DNA of 64,000 nucleotides from Blautia massiliensis (ex Durand et al. 2017) (GCF_001487165.1 NZ_LN913006.1:2758657-2822656), one strand, 5' to 3'; shown: positions 40,865-49,166, counted from the first letter of the stretch. Translations and numbers: made by a program. The notes: generated from the letters alone by a model not told the origin.

Positions 40865-41596
40865 TTATTCAGGATAGTATGGACAATCTTCCTGGATGCA
40901 TTCGCGATTATCTTCGCAGTATTTACACGTTATAGAAGACAACGGAATGTTTACAGAACAAAACTGACTGTAAAAATGAACGGCTTCTTCGATGGCAATT
41001 CTGCTGGTACGTTTGCAGCAGCGAGGTCCACCAACATCTGCCAGTCTGGATAAAATAATGGAAACAAGTTTTTGAGGAAACGGCCATGCATCTTTGTGAA
41101 GTGGACTGGATCCAGTCATAACGGACATGAAAATACCGGCTCCGGCAGCAGCTCCACAGACACCCCAGTAACCACAGGTACCGCCCGGAACCTGCTTCGC
41201 TCTTTTACAGATTTCAGATAGTGCAGCATCGTAATCCATATGTTCTCCATTATTGCGAAACGCTGTCAGAAGAACACATGGAACAATTGCATGATGCTCC
41301 GGTCCATGCATATGTACAGATGGAAGATCCATAATTTTTTCCAGAAGAAGCAAAGCATCTTTTTCGGTACTGTCTCTGAGCGCTGCGATTACCGGAGCAT
41401 ATGTGCCATAGCTGTGACAGGCATCACAGATAAAGTGACTATTTTCACAGACCGCATTGGTTAATTGCTCTTTATGGCAGATACTACACGTCTGAATAGA
41501 GCTTTCAGCACGATACGTAATAGGAGCACCACAAATCAGACATCCGGAAAAATGTTCCGCTTCACCACAACAACAGGAATTATTCGTATGATCCAT
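40865..41596 (-). CDS. DUF5714 cysteine-rich protein
   Basis: 243 residues from ATG 41596, which follows GGAGGTG; the frame from 41692 lacks homology upstream. Contains many Cys: NSCCCGEAEHF, CLICGAPITY, QTCSICHKEQLTN, FICDACHSYG, then a GGTCGYWGVCGAAAGAGIFM core, PRCCKRTSRIAIEEAV and a C-terminal CKYCEDNRECIQEDCPYYPE. The GxCGxWGxCGAAxGxG core resembles the C-GCAxxG-C-C proteins in logic. Convergent with the oxidoreductase operon, and I infer it belongs to the same system. Likely binds metal clusters; function unknown. Confidence 0.82.
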   Translation of the reverse strand: MDHTNNSCCCGEAEHFSGCLICGAPITYRAESSIQTCSICHKEQLTNAVCENSHFICDACHSYGTYAPVIAALRDSTEKDALLLLEKIMDLPSVHMHGPEHHAIVPCVLLTAFRNNGEHMDYDAALSEICKRAKQVPGGTCGYWGVCGAAAGAGIFMSVMTGSSPLHKDAWPFPQKLVSIILSRLADVGGPRCCKRTSRIAIEEAVHFYSQFCSVNIPLSSITCKYCEDNRECIQEDCPYYPE

Positions 41597-41714
41597 TTGA
41601 TTCACCTCCGGAGAATTTATTTTAATAGTGTTAACGATGTAAAAAGTATAACATAAAATGAAAAAGTAATGATAAAGTATCTTGACAATCATGTTACTTT
41701 GGGTATATGATTTG

Positions 41715-41842
41715 ATCCAATAAAGGGGAGTAACCTGCGCTTAACAAATTGCGTTTGTGATGTTGTCAGTACGGTGGAAGCATCCGGTATCATAAGGAAA
41801 TGGTGAGACTTTTATTGCATTTTTTATTATGCAATGAAGGTC
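41715..41842 (+). ncRNA. yybP-ykoY manganese riboswitch with terminator
   Basis: Conserved elements in order: AAAGGGGAGTAACC (41722-41735), GTCAGTACGGTGG, CATCCGGTATCATAAGGA and GGTGAGACTTT (41802-41812). The closing part TGAGACTTTTATTGCAT then pairs with ATGCAATGAAGGTCT (about 41829-41843) before a T8 run, so an expression-platform terminator is visible. This class senses Mn2+ and often controls cation exporters; here the downstream gene begins as a P-type ATPase, which fits. Confidence 0.85.
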
Positions 41843-41926
41843 TTTTTTTTATATTTTTTTCAAAGAGGTCTTTCATTGCATAAGAAATTCAGGTAGTAAA
41901 TACTTAGAAACGATGAGGCGGAAGTG

Positions 41927-42169
41927 ATGAAGGAAATTTATCAGCAGACGGTAGAAGAGGTTCTTGAAAGGGTGAATGGCAAGAAATCTGGGCTTACAAG
42001 TGAACAGGTGAAAAGATCCAGAGAAAAGTGTGGGTGGAATGAACTTACAGAAGGAAAGAAGAAAGGTATCCTGCAGATTTTCTTTGAAGGAGCTGTCTAT
42101 TTCCCGACAGCTCCTTTTCTTGTATTCATTCGGCTGATACAAAGCGACAAAGCCGGCACAATATCATAA
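41927..42169 (+). pseudogene. P-type cation ATPase, N-terminal fragment
   Basis: EIYQQTVEEVLERVNGKKSG, LTSEQVKRSREKCGWNELTE and GKKKGILQIFFE are the N-terminal domain of a Ca2+/Mn2+-type P-type ATPase, about 50 of roughly 870 residues. Then the sequence runs into a terminator hairpin (42088-42121) read through as coding, so almost the whole gene has been deleted. The Mn riboswitch upstream is intact and now controls nothing useful. Confidence 0.85.
42088..42121 (+). terminator. Terminator at the end of the deleted ATPase gene
   Basis: AGGAGCTGTC (42088-42097) pairs with GACAGCTCCT (42106-42115), followed by TTTTCTT. Probably the original terminator of the ATPase operon, brought next to its first codons by deletion. 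Confidence 0.75.
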
Positions 42170-42230
42170 GTAATATATAAAACTCTGATGTACATGTGAT
42201 TAAAAAGAATCAATCATATGCATTAGCCGC

Positions 42231-42660
42231 TCATGAAAAATATCTCTTTCTTCGTAAACTTTTTTCTAACTCTTTTTCAGTAAACAATGCATAGGCGCTA
42301 TCAGGAACAGTTGTTAATCCATCACAGGTAAATGGTATACGTCGCCCACCTCTGAAAATGGCTGCTTCCCAGTACTTTTTTCTAAAATATTTAATTATTC
42401 CCATGTAGTACCATCTCTTTCCCATATTTGTTATTGACGTTCTGGCAAATAAAATACTTCTGTTCTTACTATATTATCATCAAAATCCATTTCTACATAA
42501 TAATCTCGGACAAAATATGATCTCCAGTAATCTTGTAGTGAGTAAATTTCCAATGTTTTGAAATCAACAATGCACAATGGAATGTCAGAGTTAACAGAGC
42601 ATACCTTGGCAAATGAAATAGAAGCTCCACATGAGATTTTAAGAAAATAGGCAAGTCAAA
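42231..42660 (-). pseudogene. Degraded hypothetical gene
   Basis: On the minus strand, frame pieces read KISCGASISFAKVCSVNSDI ... LEIYSLQDYWRSYFVRDYYV ... VRTEVFYLPERQ, stop at 42431, then in another frame GIIKYFRKKYWEAAIFRGGR ... EKELEKSLRRKRYFS ending at 42231. The amino acid composition is protein-like but I recognise no family. This accounts for most of the 42170-42770 gap. Confidence 0.35.
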
Positions 42661-42727
42661 TTCCAGTTTGGAGAATTGAAAAAATGGAATTTACCTATTA
42701 AGACATATAAACTCTTGACAATAAAGC

Positions 42728-42770
42728 TCCTATATAGTATGTTTTTAATAAACTACTATATAGGAGCTTT
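42728..42770. promoter_or_regulatory. Inverted repeat upstream of the MarR gene
   Basis: AGCTCCTATATAGTA (42727-42741) pairs with TACTATATAGGAGCT (42755-42769), a perfect 15-bp stem with a 13-bp loop, 4 bp before the MarR start codon. It could be a MarR operator or a leader hairpin that blocks the ribosome site; AGGAG of the right arm is the only Shine-Dalgarno-like sequence, so pairing would sequester it. Confidence 0.65.
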
Positions 42771-42773
42771 TGC

Positions 42774-43211
42774 ATGGAAATGAATGGAGGATTTCTTGTC
42801 ACAAAAATAAAACAGCTTGGAGACCGGATTTTTGAGAAGATTCTCAGTGAAAAGAATATTGATGCGTTTAATGGAGCCCAGGGACGTATTCTTTATGTGC
42901 TGTGGCAGGAGGATGGTATCTCAATCAGGTCACTCTCGACTAAATGCGGATTAGCGATAACATCTCTTACTACGATGCTGGAAAGAATGGAAAATCAAGG
43001 GCTGATAAGCCGTATTCAGTCTGAAACGGACAAAAGGAAAACACTCCTGTTTCTGACTGAGAAAGCACATGCATTAAAGGGCGAGTACGATTCTGTATCT
43101 GATGAGATGGGCAGTATTTACTACAAAGGTTTTTCAGAGGAAGAAATTACCCGGTTTGAGAAATGTCTCGACCGCATCAGAAAGAATCTTGAGGAGTGGC
43201 AGAAGTCATGA
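42774..43211 (+). CDS. MarR-family regulator of the radical SAM pair
   Basis: 145 residues. Winged helix: FNGAQGRILYVLWQEDGISIRSLSTKCGLA, ITSLTTMLERMENQGLISRI, QSETDKRKTLLFLTEKA (wing). Its TGA overlaps the ATG of the first radical SAM gene (ATGA), so all three genes are translationally coupled. Annotated relatives are described as the regulator of the radical SAM mobile pair system. The upstream CTCCTATATAGTATG ... ACTACTATATAGGAG (42728-42770) forms an inverted repeat that may be its operator. Confidence 0.88.
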   Translation: MEMNGGFLVTKIKQLGDRIFEKILSEKNIDAFNGAQGRILYVLWQEDGISIRSLSTKCGLAITSLTTMLERMENQGLISRIQSETDKRKTLLFLTEKAHALKGEYDSVSDEMGSIYYKGFSEEEITRFEKCLDRIRKNLEEWQKS

Positions 43212-43897
43212 GTATTTGTATCAAAGATCAGATTCAGAACATGAATATCGTCATTGGCTGCACAGTGGGGTGTACATATTGCTATGCCCGCAACAACGTG
43301 AAACGCTGGCATATGATTGATGACTTCGCTGACCCTGAATTCTTTCCGGGTAAGCTCAAGATGATGGAAAAGAAACGTCCGCAGAACTTTCTTCTTACCG
43401 GGATGAGCGATCTCTCCGGATGGAAGCCGGAATGGAGAGACGAGGTATTTGCAAAGATCCGTGAAAATCCACAGCATCAGTTCCTGTTCCTTACCAAGCG
43501 ACCTGATTTGCTGGATTTTGATACCGATTTGGAAAACGCATGGTTTGGCGTTACGGTGACGAGGAAAGCAGAACTGTGGCGTATCGACGCCCTTCGGAAA
43601 AACGTCAGAGCAAAACATTACCATGTTACCTTTGAGCCGTTATTCGACGATCCCGGCACAGTTGACCTTTCCGGAATCAATTGGATCGTTGTGGGCACCA
43701 TGACCGGAGCTCAGAGCAGGAAGATTCATACGGAGCCGGAATGGGCATGGTCTCTGGCGGACCAGGCACATAAGCTCGGCATTCCGGTGTTTATGAAGGA
43801 AGACCTTGTCCCTATCATAGGGGATGAAAATATGATTCAGGAAATGCCGGAAGAATTTAATAAAGTGTTAGAGGTACAGAAATCATGGAAGAAGTAA
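43208..43897 (+). CDS. Radical SAM mobile pair protein A
   Basis: 229 residues. Fe-S motif IGCTVGCTYCYARNNVKRWH (Cx3Cx2C), followed by PQNFLLTGMSDLSGWKPEWR, QFLFLTKRPDLLDF, WFGVTVTRKAELWRIDAL and GTMTGAQSRKIHTEPEWAW. Resembles SplB/DUF5131-like compact radical SAM enzymes. Always found with protein B and a MarR regulator in mobile contexts, as here. Reaction unknown. Overlaps protein B by 13 bp. Confidence 0.85.
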   Translation: MSICIKDQIQNMNIVIGCTVGCTYCYARNNVKRWHMIDDFADPEFFPGKLKMMEKKRPQNFLLTGMSDLSGWKPEWRDEVFAKIRENPQHQFLFLTKRPDLLDFDTDLENAWFGVTVTRKAELWRIDALRKNVRAKHYHVTFEPLFDDPGTVDLSGINWIVVGTMTGAQSRKIHTEPEWAWSLADQAHKLGIPVFMKEDLVPIIGDENMIQEMPEEFNKVLEVQKSWKK

Positions 43898-44793
43898 TAA
43901 ATGGAATCCTCATTCGTGAGGTGGAAACAAAGAACATCATGACTAAGTCTAGTCTGCCGGTAGGCGGTTACTCGGTCAATCCCTATGTGGGCTGTACACA
44001 TGCCTGCAAGTATTGCTATGCTTCTTTTATGAAGCGCTTTACCGGGCACAAGGAGGAATGGGGCACTTTCCTTGATGTGAAGCATTGGACGGAAATTAAA
44101 AATCCGAAGAAATATGCCGGACAGCGGGTGGTCATCGGTTCTGTGACAGATGGCTACAATCCACAGGAGGAGCAATTCGGGAATACCAGAAAACTTCTGG
44201 AGCAGCTGATCGGCAGTGACGCAGATATTCTGATCTGCACAAAGTCGGATCTTGTGGTACGAGATATTGATTTACTGAAGAAGCTTGGACGTGTAACCGT
44301 TTCATGGTCGATCAACACACTAGATGAAAATTTCAAGAACGATATGGACTCTGCTTCGAGCATTGAGCACCGTATCGCTGCTATGAAGCAGGTATATGAG
44401 GCAGGTATCCGTACAGTCTGTTTCGTATCCCCGGTATTTCCCGGTATCACGGATTTTGAAGCAATCTTTGAGCGGGTAAAGGATCAGTGCGATCTGTTCT
44501 GGCTCGAAAATCTCAATCTTCGAGGCGGTTTCAAAAAGACAATTATGAATTATATCGCCGGAAAATATCCTGATCTTGTACCACTTTACGACGAGATCTA
44601 TAACAAGCATAACCGCAGCTACTTTGAAGCACTTGAAGTAAAAGCTGAGAAAATGGCTAAGAAGTATGATTGTGCCTTTGTGGATAATGAAATGCCTTAT
44701 GGCAGAGTCCCGCAGGGACATCCGGTGATCGTAGATTATTTCTATCATGAGGAAATCCGTGGGACAGAGAATACCGGAAAAAGAAATCGCTAA
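43885..44793 (+). CDS. Radical SAM mobile pair protein B
   Basis: 302 residues. Motif VNPYVGCTHACKYCYASFMK (Cx3Cx2C), then KYAGQRVVIGSVTDGYNPQE, DILICTKSDLVVRDIDLLKK, VSWSINTLDENFKNDMDSAS and FWLENLNLRGGF. This is a spore photoproduct lyase-like (SplB) radical SAM family. C-terminal end is basic. Two distinct radical SAM enzymes translated together suggest they act on the same substrate or as a heterodimer. Possible DNA or RNA repair role by analogy with SplB; unproven. Confidence 0.87.
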   Translation: MEEVINGILIREVETKNIMTKSSLPVGGYSVNPYVGCTHACKYCYASFMKRFTGHKEEWGTFLDVKHWTEIKNPKKYAGQRVVIGSVTDGYNPQEEQFGNTRKLLEQLIGSDADILICTKSDLVVRDIDLLKKLGRVTVSWSINTLDENFKNDMDSASSIEHRIAAMKQVYEAGIRTVCFVSPVFPGITDFEAIFERVKDQCDLFWLENLNLRGGFKKTIMNYIAGKYPDLVPLYDEIYNKHNRSYFEALEVKAEKMAKKYDCAFVDNEMPYGRVPQGHPVIVDYFYHEEIRGTENTGKRNR

Positions 44794-44856
44794 CTTCCAG
44801 TTTGTATATATCTTTTAAAAGGTATATGATTAAGAAAAACGGCAGGAGGTATCTGA

Positions 44857-45066
44857 ATGAAATCACATAAATATTGGTCTATCGGTGCACTGATTACAAT
44901 GCTTGGAACTTTTTATACAGGTTATAAGGGATCAAAAGAAGGCCATAAGTACTTTGCAGCAAGTTCTTTGCTTTGCATGATTATGGCTATTTATACAGGA
45001 CACAAGATGATTTCTGGTAAAAGTAGGAAGAAAAAAGAAGTTTCAGTAGAGAGTGTTGAAGATTAA
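44857..45066 (+). CDS. Small membrane protein (DUF6219-like)
   Basis: 69 residues, two hydrophobic helices (YWSIGALITMLGTFYTGYKG and YFAASSLLCMIMAIYTGHKM) with a basic C-terminal tail. Ribosome site GGAGG. Follows the radical SAM pair and precedes a terminator, so it may be the last gene of that unit. Function unknown. Confidence 0.75.
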   Translation: MKSHKYWSIGALITMLGTFYTGYKGSKEGHKYFAASSLLCMIMAIYTGHKMISGKSRKKKEVSVESVED

Positions 45067-45081
45067 AAAACAAAATATTTT

Positions 45082-45134
45082 AATAAATAACGCCGGTGCG
45101 GGATTTTTGATATCCAGTACTGGCGTTATTTATT
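45082..45134. terminator. Terminator after the radical SAM pair region
   Basis: AATAAATAACGCC (45082-45094) pairs with GGCGTTATTTATT (45122-45134). The internal sequence (GGTGCGGGATTTTTGATATCC) is also partly self-complementary. A close relative of this hairpin occurs at 53771-53810, so it is a repeated sequence type. Confidence 0.8.
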
Positions 45135-45327
45135 CTACAGGGGCTTGGGGGTGTAGCCACCAAATAGTCAGTTCGCATTTCTTGTCAAAAGACATCGGAT
45201 CACAGTTCAGTACATCCATATAAAACTCTTTTCGTAGGATGCTTTGTCTGAATTCATCTGCAATCTCCGTCATAATAAAAATATCTCCATCATTTCAAAA
45301 GAGAATGCTGGAGATATTTCGCCTTGC

Positions 45328-45612
45328 TTATTCTTGTAGTAACCAATCGGCTATATCGTGAATTACGATTCCTTCATAGTTATATGGGGGATGTTTGGTT
45401 CTAGCAATAATCATTTTCGGATAAGCATCTCGAATCTGAAGCCGAGGAAAGCATTCTCTCTCAAATGTTTCCTGCCCGGAAATGTTGTCGCTGATCTGAA
45501 TATAAAACTTCTCGTTGCTTCTCTGAGCAACAAAGTCGATTTCTTTTTGATAGAGCTTGCCGACATAAACATTATATGAAAATAGATCATACGCTCTGTT
45601 TTTTGCAATATT
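45328..45612 (-). pseudogene. DUF4143-type AAA ATPase, C-terminal fragment
   Basis: Minus-strand frame [74 protein letters not shown], stop at 45328. This is the C-terminal third of an AAA+DUF4143 ATPase. The N-terminal part is gone; its upstream end abuts the diguanylate cyclase stop. Related scraps are at 52762 and 62307. Nothing recognisable between 45135 and 45327. Confidence 0.8.
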
Positions 45613-47373
45613 TTATCTTGCGAATTTATCATTGTAACGAATATGCATATCTTCCCAATCCATGAACAATACATAAAATACTTTCCCGTATTGCGGGCTC
45701 TCTACAATTCTTCCATGATCAAGAACAGAAAAATAAGTTCCGTCAGCTTTTCGAAGATGAAAGTGAATATAGTCATTTTCATTGCCGTTGTCAATCTGTT
45801 CCCAGATACTTGATTCTATCTGTTGCTGTTCATCTTCACGAATCAAGTTGCGAAAACTTTTCTCAGTAAGTCTGAACAGTTCATCTATATCTTTATATCC
45901 GGACATATGAAGAAATTCATCATTTGCAAAAATTAGTTCATCATCTTCTTTGTCAGCTCTGTATATGATGAATGCACCTGGAAGATGTTCAGAGATATCC
46001 TTGAATGCGAATCCAAGTTGTTTGCGGGCACCTGACTGAAGTCCTTCTCTGTAGACCATACATCCATTTTTTCCATGAAGCTTTATTTCATAAAGAGCGG
46101 CATCTGCGCAGCGCATGAGTTGTGAACGATTGGATGCAAATGTTGGATATTCTGCATATCCTAGAGAAACATAAAATGCATGTTCCTTACCATGGTATGA
46201 GAATGATTTAGGAAGTTTGGTGAATTTCTGCAGCTGTATATCTGCTTCTGCAAAGGTACAATTTGGTAAAAGAATGCAGAATTCGTCACCACCATTTTTT
46301 CCAAGTAATGCATCGGATGGGAAAAAAGTCTTCATGCTGTCTGCAAGATTCTTTAGTGCCCTGTCTCCGTAATTATGTCCATAGATATCATTAATAAACT
46401 TGAAATCATCGATATCAAGGAGCGCAGCCACAAAATGTGTTTTTGGATTTTTTTGAATCATTTTTTCTGCAAATTCATCAAATCCATAGCGGTTATAAAT
46501 ATTTGTAAGAGAATCTGTGCGTGCCAGTATCTGAAACTTTTTCTTATGTTCTTTTGCTACTAACCATACTCTGGTAAGAACTGACAGGAGAAGGCTTATT
46601 GTAAGAAAAATTCCGATGATGATTATCAGTAATGTGGCATTTCTCCATCCACTTTTAGGAGTTACTTCAAATTTCCAGTTTTCGTCTCCTATTGTAAATG
46701 TATAAGAAACAGGACGATTTATTTGCCCATCTGATTGATAAACCACTTTATAAGTATCACTCCATGGAGCGTCTGTTTTTGAAATTTTGTATTCGTATCC
46801 AAAATTTGAAAGTGCACTGATTGAATCTGAAAAAATATCCGGAACACGCAGGATAACAATAGTAAATCCCCAGAAATACTCATGTCCGTTTTTATCTTTC
46901 AGGTATATGGGATTGCGGACTGCAATTCCATATCCTCCCTGTTTTAATTTGAAGGGGCCCTGCGTAATGATTGTATGGTTGTCTCTTGCGTAACAGGAAA
47001 TTTTTCCGCGGTCTTTATCATGGATCAAATCAATCTTACCTGCCTCATTTTCATTAGCTGGATAAATATCTGTAACAACACCATTAGGAGCGAGCTGTAC
47101 ACTTTCAATAGAATCAGACATAAGATTTCCTGCAATTGTTTCAAACTGACGGATTTCGCCATCTTCACTTATTAAGATTTGCTTCAAGGTATCTGTGATC
47201 TCAATTCCATTTGTAATTTCATTCTTTATTTGTTCGCCATAGGTGGCTACGTTTAATTGTGCTGTTATGTGTCTCTGCTCTTTTTCGTGGGTGTCTGTTT
47301 TGTATACAATCAAACTAATAAGGCATATGCCCAGTAAAAAAGTGATAAGAGGCACAAGTGTTTTCTTTTTCAC
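45613..47373 (-). CDS. Membrane sensor diguanylate cyclase with C-terminal PAS
   Basis: 586 residues from GTG 47373 (VKKKTLVPLITFLLGICLIS), chosen because AAGGTGA lies just upstream; an ATG-initiated frame from 47487 is possible. A membrane helix, an extracytoplasmic CHASE-like region, a second helix at about residue 265, then GGDEF domain (RTDSLTNIYNRYGFDEFAEK; LLGKNGGDEFCILLPN) with intact active site but Phe in place of the Arg of the RxxD inhibitory site. A PAS fold follows (ISEHLPGAFIIYRADKEDDE ... YGKVFYVLFMDWED). It would make c-di-GMP in response to an external ligand. Apparent loss of feedback inhibition. Confidence 0.88.
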   Translation of the reverse strand: MKKKTLVPLITFLLGICLISLIVYKTDTHEKEQRHITAQLNVATYGEQIKNEITNGIEITDTLKQILISEDGEIRQFETIAGNLMSDSIESVQLAPNGVVTDIYPANENEAGKIDLIHDKDRGKISCYARDNHTIITQGPFKLKQGGYGIAVRNPIYLKDKNGHEYFWGFTIVILRVPDIFSDSISALSNFGYEYKISKTDAPWSDTYKVVYQSDGQINRPVSYTFTIGDENWKFEVTPKSGWRNATLLIIIIGIFLTISLLLSVLTRVWLVAKEHKKKFQILARTDSLTNIYNRYGFDEFAEKMIQKNPKTHFVAALLDIDDFKFINDIYGHNYGDRALKNLADSMKTFFPSDALLGKNGGDEFCILLPNCTFAEADIQLQKFTKLPKSFSYHGKEHAFYVSLGYAEYPTFASNRSQLMRCADAALYEIKLHGKNGCMVYREGLQSGARKQLGFAFKDISEHLPGAFIIYRADKEDDELIFANDEFLHMSGYKDIDELFRLTEKSFRNLIREDEQQQIESSIWEQIDNGNENDYIHFHLRKADGTYFSVLDHGRIVESPQYGKVFYVLFMDWEDMHIRYNDKFAR

Positions 47374-47536
47374 TTGGTTCACCTTATTCTGTTCATGGGA
47401 ATTATTATAATAAAGCATTATATCACAGAAGTTGAAAAACAGAATAAGTTTTATGAAAAAAACGAACTGTGCAAAATCTTTATACATCTATGACAGAAGA
47501 ATATATATCGATAGGGATTTGTGAAATCTATATATT

Positions 47537-47755
47537 TTAAGAAGGAGCCTTGGAATCATCATAAATATCCTGTATTTTTGCTTTTACAGCTTTACGACGT
47601 TTTTCTGTATCAGAAGGTACGTGGTGGAGCCATGCAAGATATCCTGAGCGAGAGACACCTAAAAATTTCAACATTCCGAAGACGGAAACCCGACGTCCAG
47701 CCTTTTTGGCAGCTTCCGTCTTCTCAGACACTTCAAGATAAATGGCTTCCGTCAT
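47537..47755 (-). pseudogene. IS3-family transposase OrfB, 5' fragment
   Basis: 72 residues starting MTEAIYLEVSEKTEAAKKAG, RRVSVFGMLKFLGVSRSGYL, then stops. It is the N-terminal HTH_21 part of an IS3 OrfB; the integrase core with the DDE triad is missing. Overlaps OrfA by 4 bp. The rest of the IS has been deleted toward the cyclase gene. Confidence 0.82.
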
Positions 47756-48036
47756 TTTCCCAGAATGTTGATTGCTTTTTCTAACACATCAAGTGCATCT
47801 TGGGCATCACGTAATTCACGTCTGAGACGGGCAATTTCCTTCTGCTCATCAGATGCATAATTACCAGAACCACGAACAGGAATATCACCTGATTCCCGGA
47901 AGTCTTTTAGCCATTTTGTTAATGTGCTGTATCCGATGCCAAGATTTTCTGCACATCCACGTACTCCGAGATCTTTGTGATCCTGATAGTACTGGACTGC
48001 ATCAAGTTTAAATTGTTTGTCATGTTGCTTTGCCAT
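47752..48036 (-). CDS. IS3-family transposase OrfA
   Basis: 94 residues: MAKQHDKQFKLDAVQYYQDH, GVRGCAENLGIGYSTLTKWL and a leucine-zipper tail EIARLRRELRDAQDALDVLE. Complete DNA-binding OrfA of an IS3/IS150-like element, but OrfB is truncated so transposition is lost. Ribosome and end sequences lie to 48060. Confidence 0.85.
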   Translation of the reverse strand: MAKQHDKQFKLDAVQYYQDHKDLGVRGCAENLGIGYSTLTKWLKDFRESGDIPVRGSGNYASDEQKEIARLRRELRDAQDALDVLEKAINILGK

Positions 48037-48142
48037 ATGAGATCTTCCTTCAGCATGCCTCTATTGTATCATGCTTATGTGTATTTGGAATTTCTCATTT
48101 TGGTTTGTACTATTTATATTCTAGCACCAATACCTGCAATCT

Positions 48143-48535
48143 ATGAAGGCAAATCTGAGAGAAATTATTCACTATATTGACGAGTCAACACTTGAAAAAG
48201 CGAAGAACGAAAAAGTTCAAAAGCAAGAGTCTCCCTCAAAGATGTCAAAAGACGTAGAGGAGTCTGTTGATAAGATGTTCTCCAATCGTATGAGCAAAGC
48301 ATATTCTGAATGTAAATCAAATCAAGATACACAGCCATTTAATGAAAATATAGAGAAGGAATACCAGAAGCTTTTGGAAACACTGTCTCCGGAACAAGAG
48401 GAAGTGCTTACGAAGTATTGTGATGAAATATTTGCCAGCGGAGCAGAGACAGAAGAGTTTTTTTATCGCCTGGGTATAAAGGATGGACTGAGATTAAAAA
48501 GTACGGTAAAATCTGTATTAGAAATGATGTCGTGA
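48143..48535 (+). CDS. Small acidic protein (DUF6809-like), possibly N-terminally altered
   Basis: 130 residues. The C-terminal half, LSPEQEEVLTKYCDEIFASG, EEFFYRLGIKDGLRLKSTVK, resembles the DUF6809 family. The N-terminus lacks the usual family start and no clear ribosome site precedes the ATG, which lies about 80 bp from the IS3 end, so the insertion may have replaced the original 5' end. Function unknown. Confidence 0.6.
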   Translation: MKANLREIIHYIDESTLEKAKNEKVQKQESPSKMSKDVEESVDKMFSNRMSKAYSECKSNQDTQPFNENIEKEYQKLLETLSPEQEEVLTKYCDEIFASGAETEEFFYRLGIKDGLRLKSTVKSVLEMMS

Positions 48536-48560
48536 AATCGGAATTTGGAGGGATAATGAG

Positions 48561-49166
48561 ATGAATATAAAAGATTTTAAGTGGACGAGAGAACCTGATG
48601 ATTACACGCTGACAGATGACAAAATTGAGATTATCACACAGCCTGGAACTGATTTGTGGCAAAGAACTTACTATCATTTCCGCAATGATAATGCTCCGGT
48701 TTTGCAGATAGAAACAGAGGAAAAGTTTTTTTCATTTATGGTGAAAACAGATTTTAAGGAAAGCCATCATCGCTTTGATCAGTGCGGTGTGGTTATGTAT
48801 CTTGACAGTGAGAATTGGTTGAAAGGTTCTATAGAATATGAGAATGACAATTTTCAGCACCTGGGAAGTGTTGTGACAAACAATGGATATTCAGATTGGG
48901 CAACTACGGAAATTGATGCAGAGATTAAATCTATGTGGTATCGTCTCAGTAGACGTGAAGATGATTATTGCATTGAATGTTCTGAGGATGGAATACGGTT
49001 TAAGCAAATGAGGATTTGTCATATGTGGGCTGGTGCAGGAAAAATCAAATTTGGAATTTATGCATGCAGTCCGGAAGATTCATCGTTTAAAGCGGTATTT
49101 ACAGATATGAAATTGACGGAGTGTCAATGGAAAGCCCACGATGGTCAAAAGCCGGATGAGATGTAG
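48561..49166 (+). CDS. DUF1349 concanavalin-like protein
   Basis: 201 residues: FKWTREPDDYTLTDDKIEII, DLWQRTYYHFRNDNAPVLQI, YDQCG-type stretch DQCGVVMYLDSENWLKGSIE and RICHMWAGAGKIKFGIYACS. This is the DUF1349 beta-sandwich fold related to legume lectin/glycosidase-binding domains. Cytoplasmic, no signal peptide. Probably binds a carbohydrate or acts as a sugar-modifying accessory protein. Ribosome site GGAGGG. Confidence 0.85.
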   Translation: MNIKDFKWTREPDDYTLTDDKIEIITQPGTDLWQRTYYHFRNDNAPVLQIETEEKFFSFMVKTDFKESHHRFDQCGVVMYLDSENWLKGSIEYENDNFQHLGSVVTNNGYSDWATTEIDAEIKSMWYRLSRREDDYCIECSEDGIRFKQMRICHMWAGAGKIKFGIYACSPEDSSFKAVFTDMKLTECQWKAHDGQKPDEM

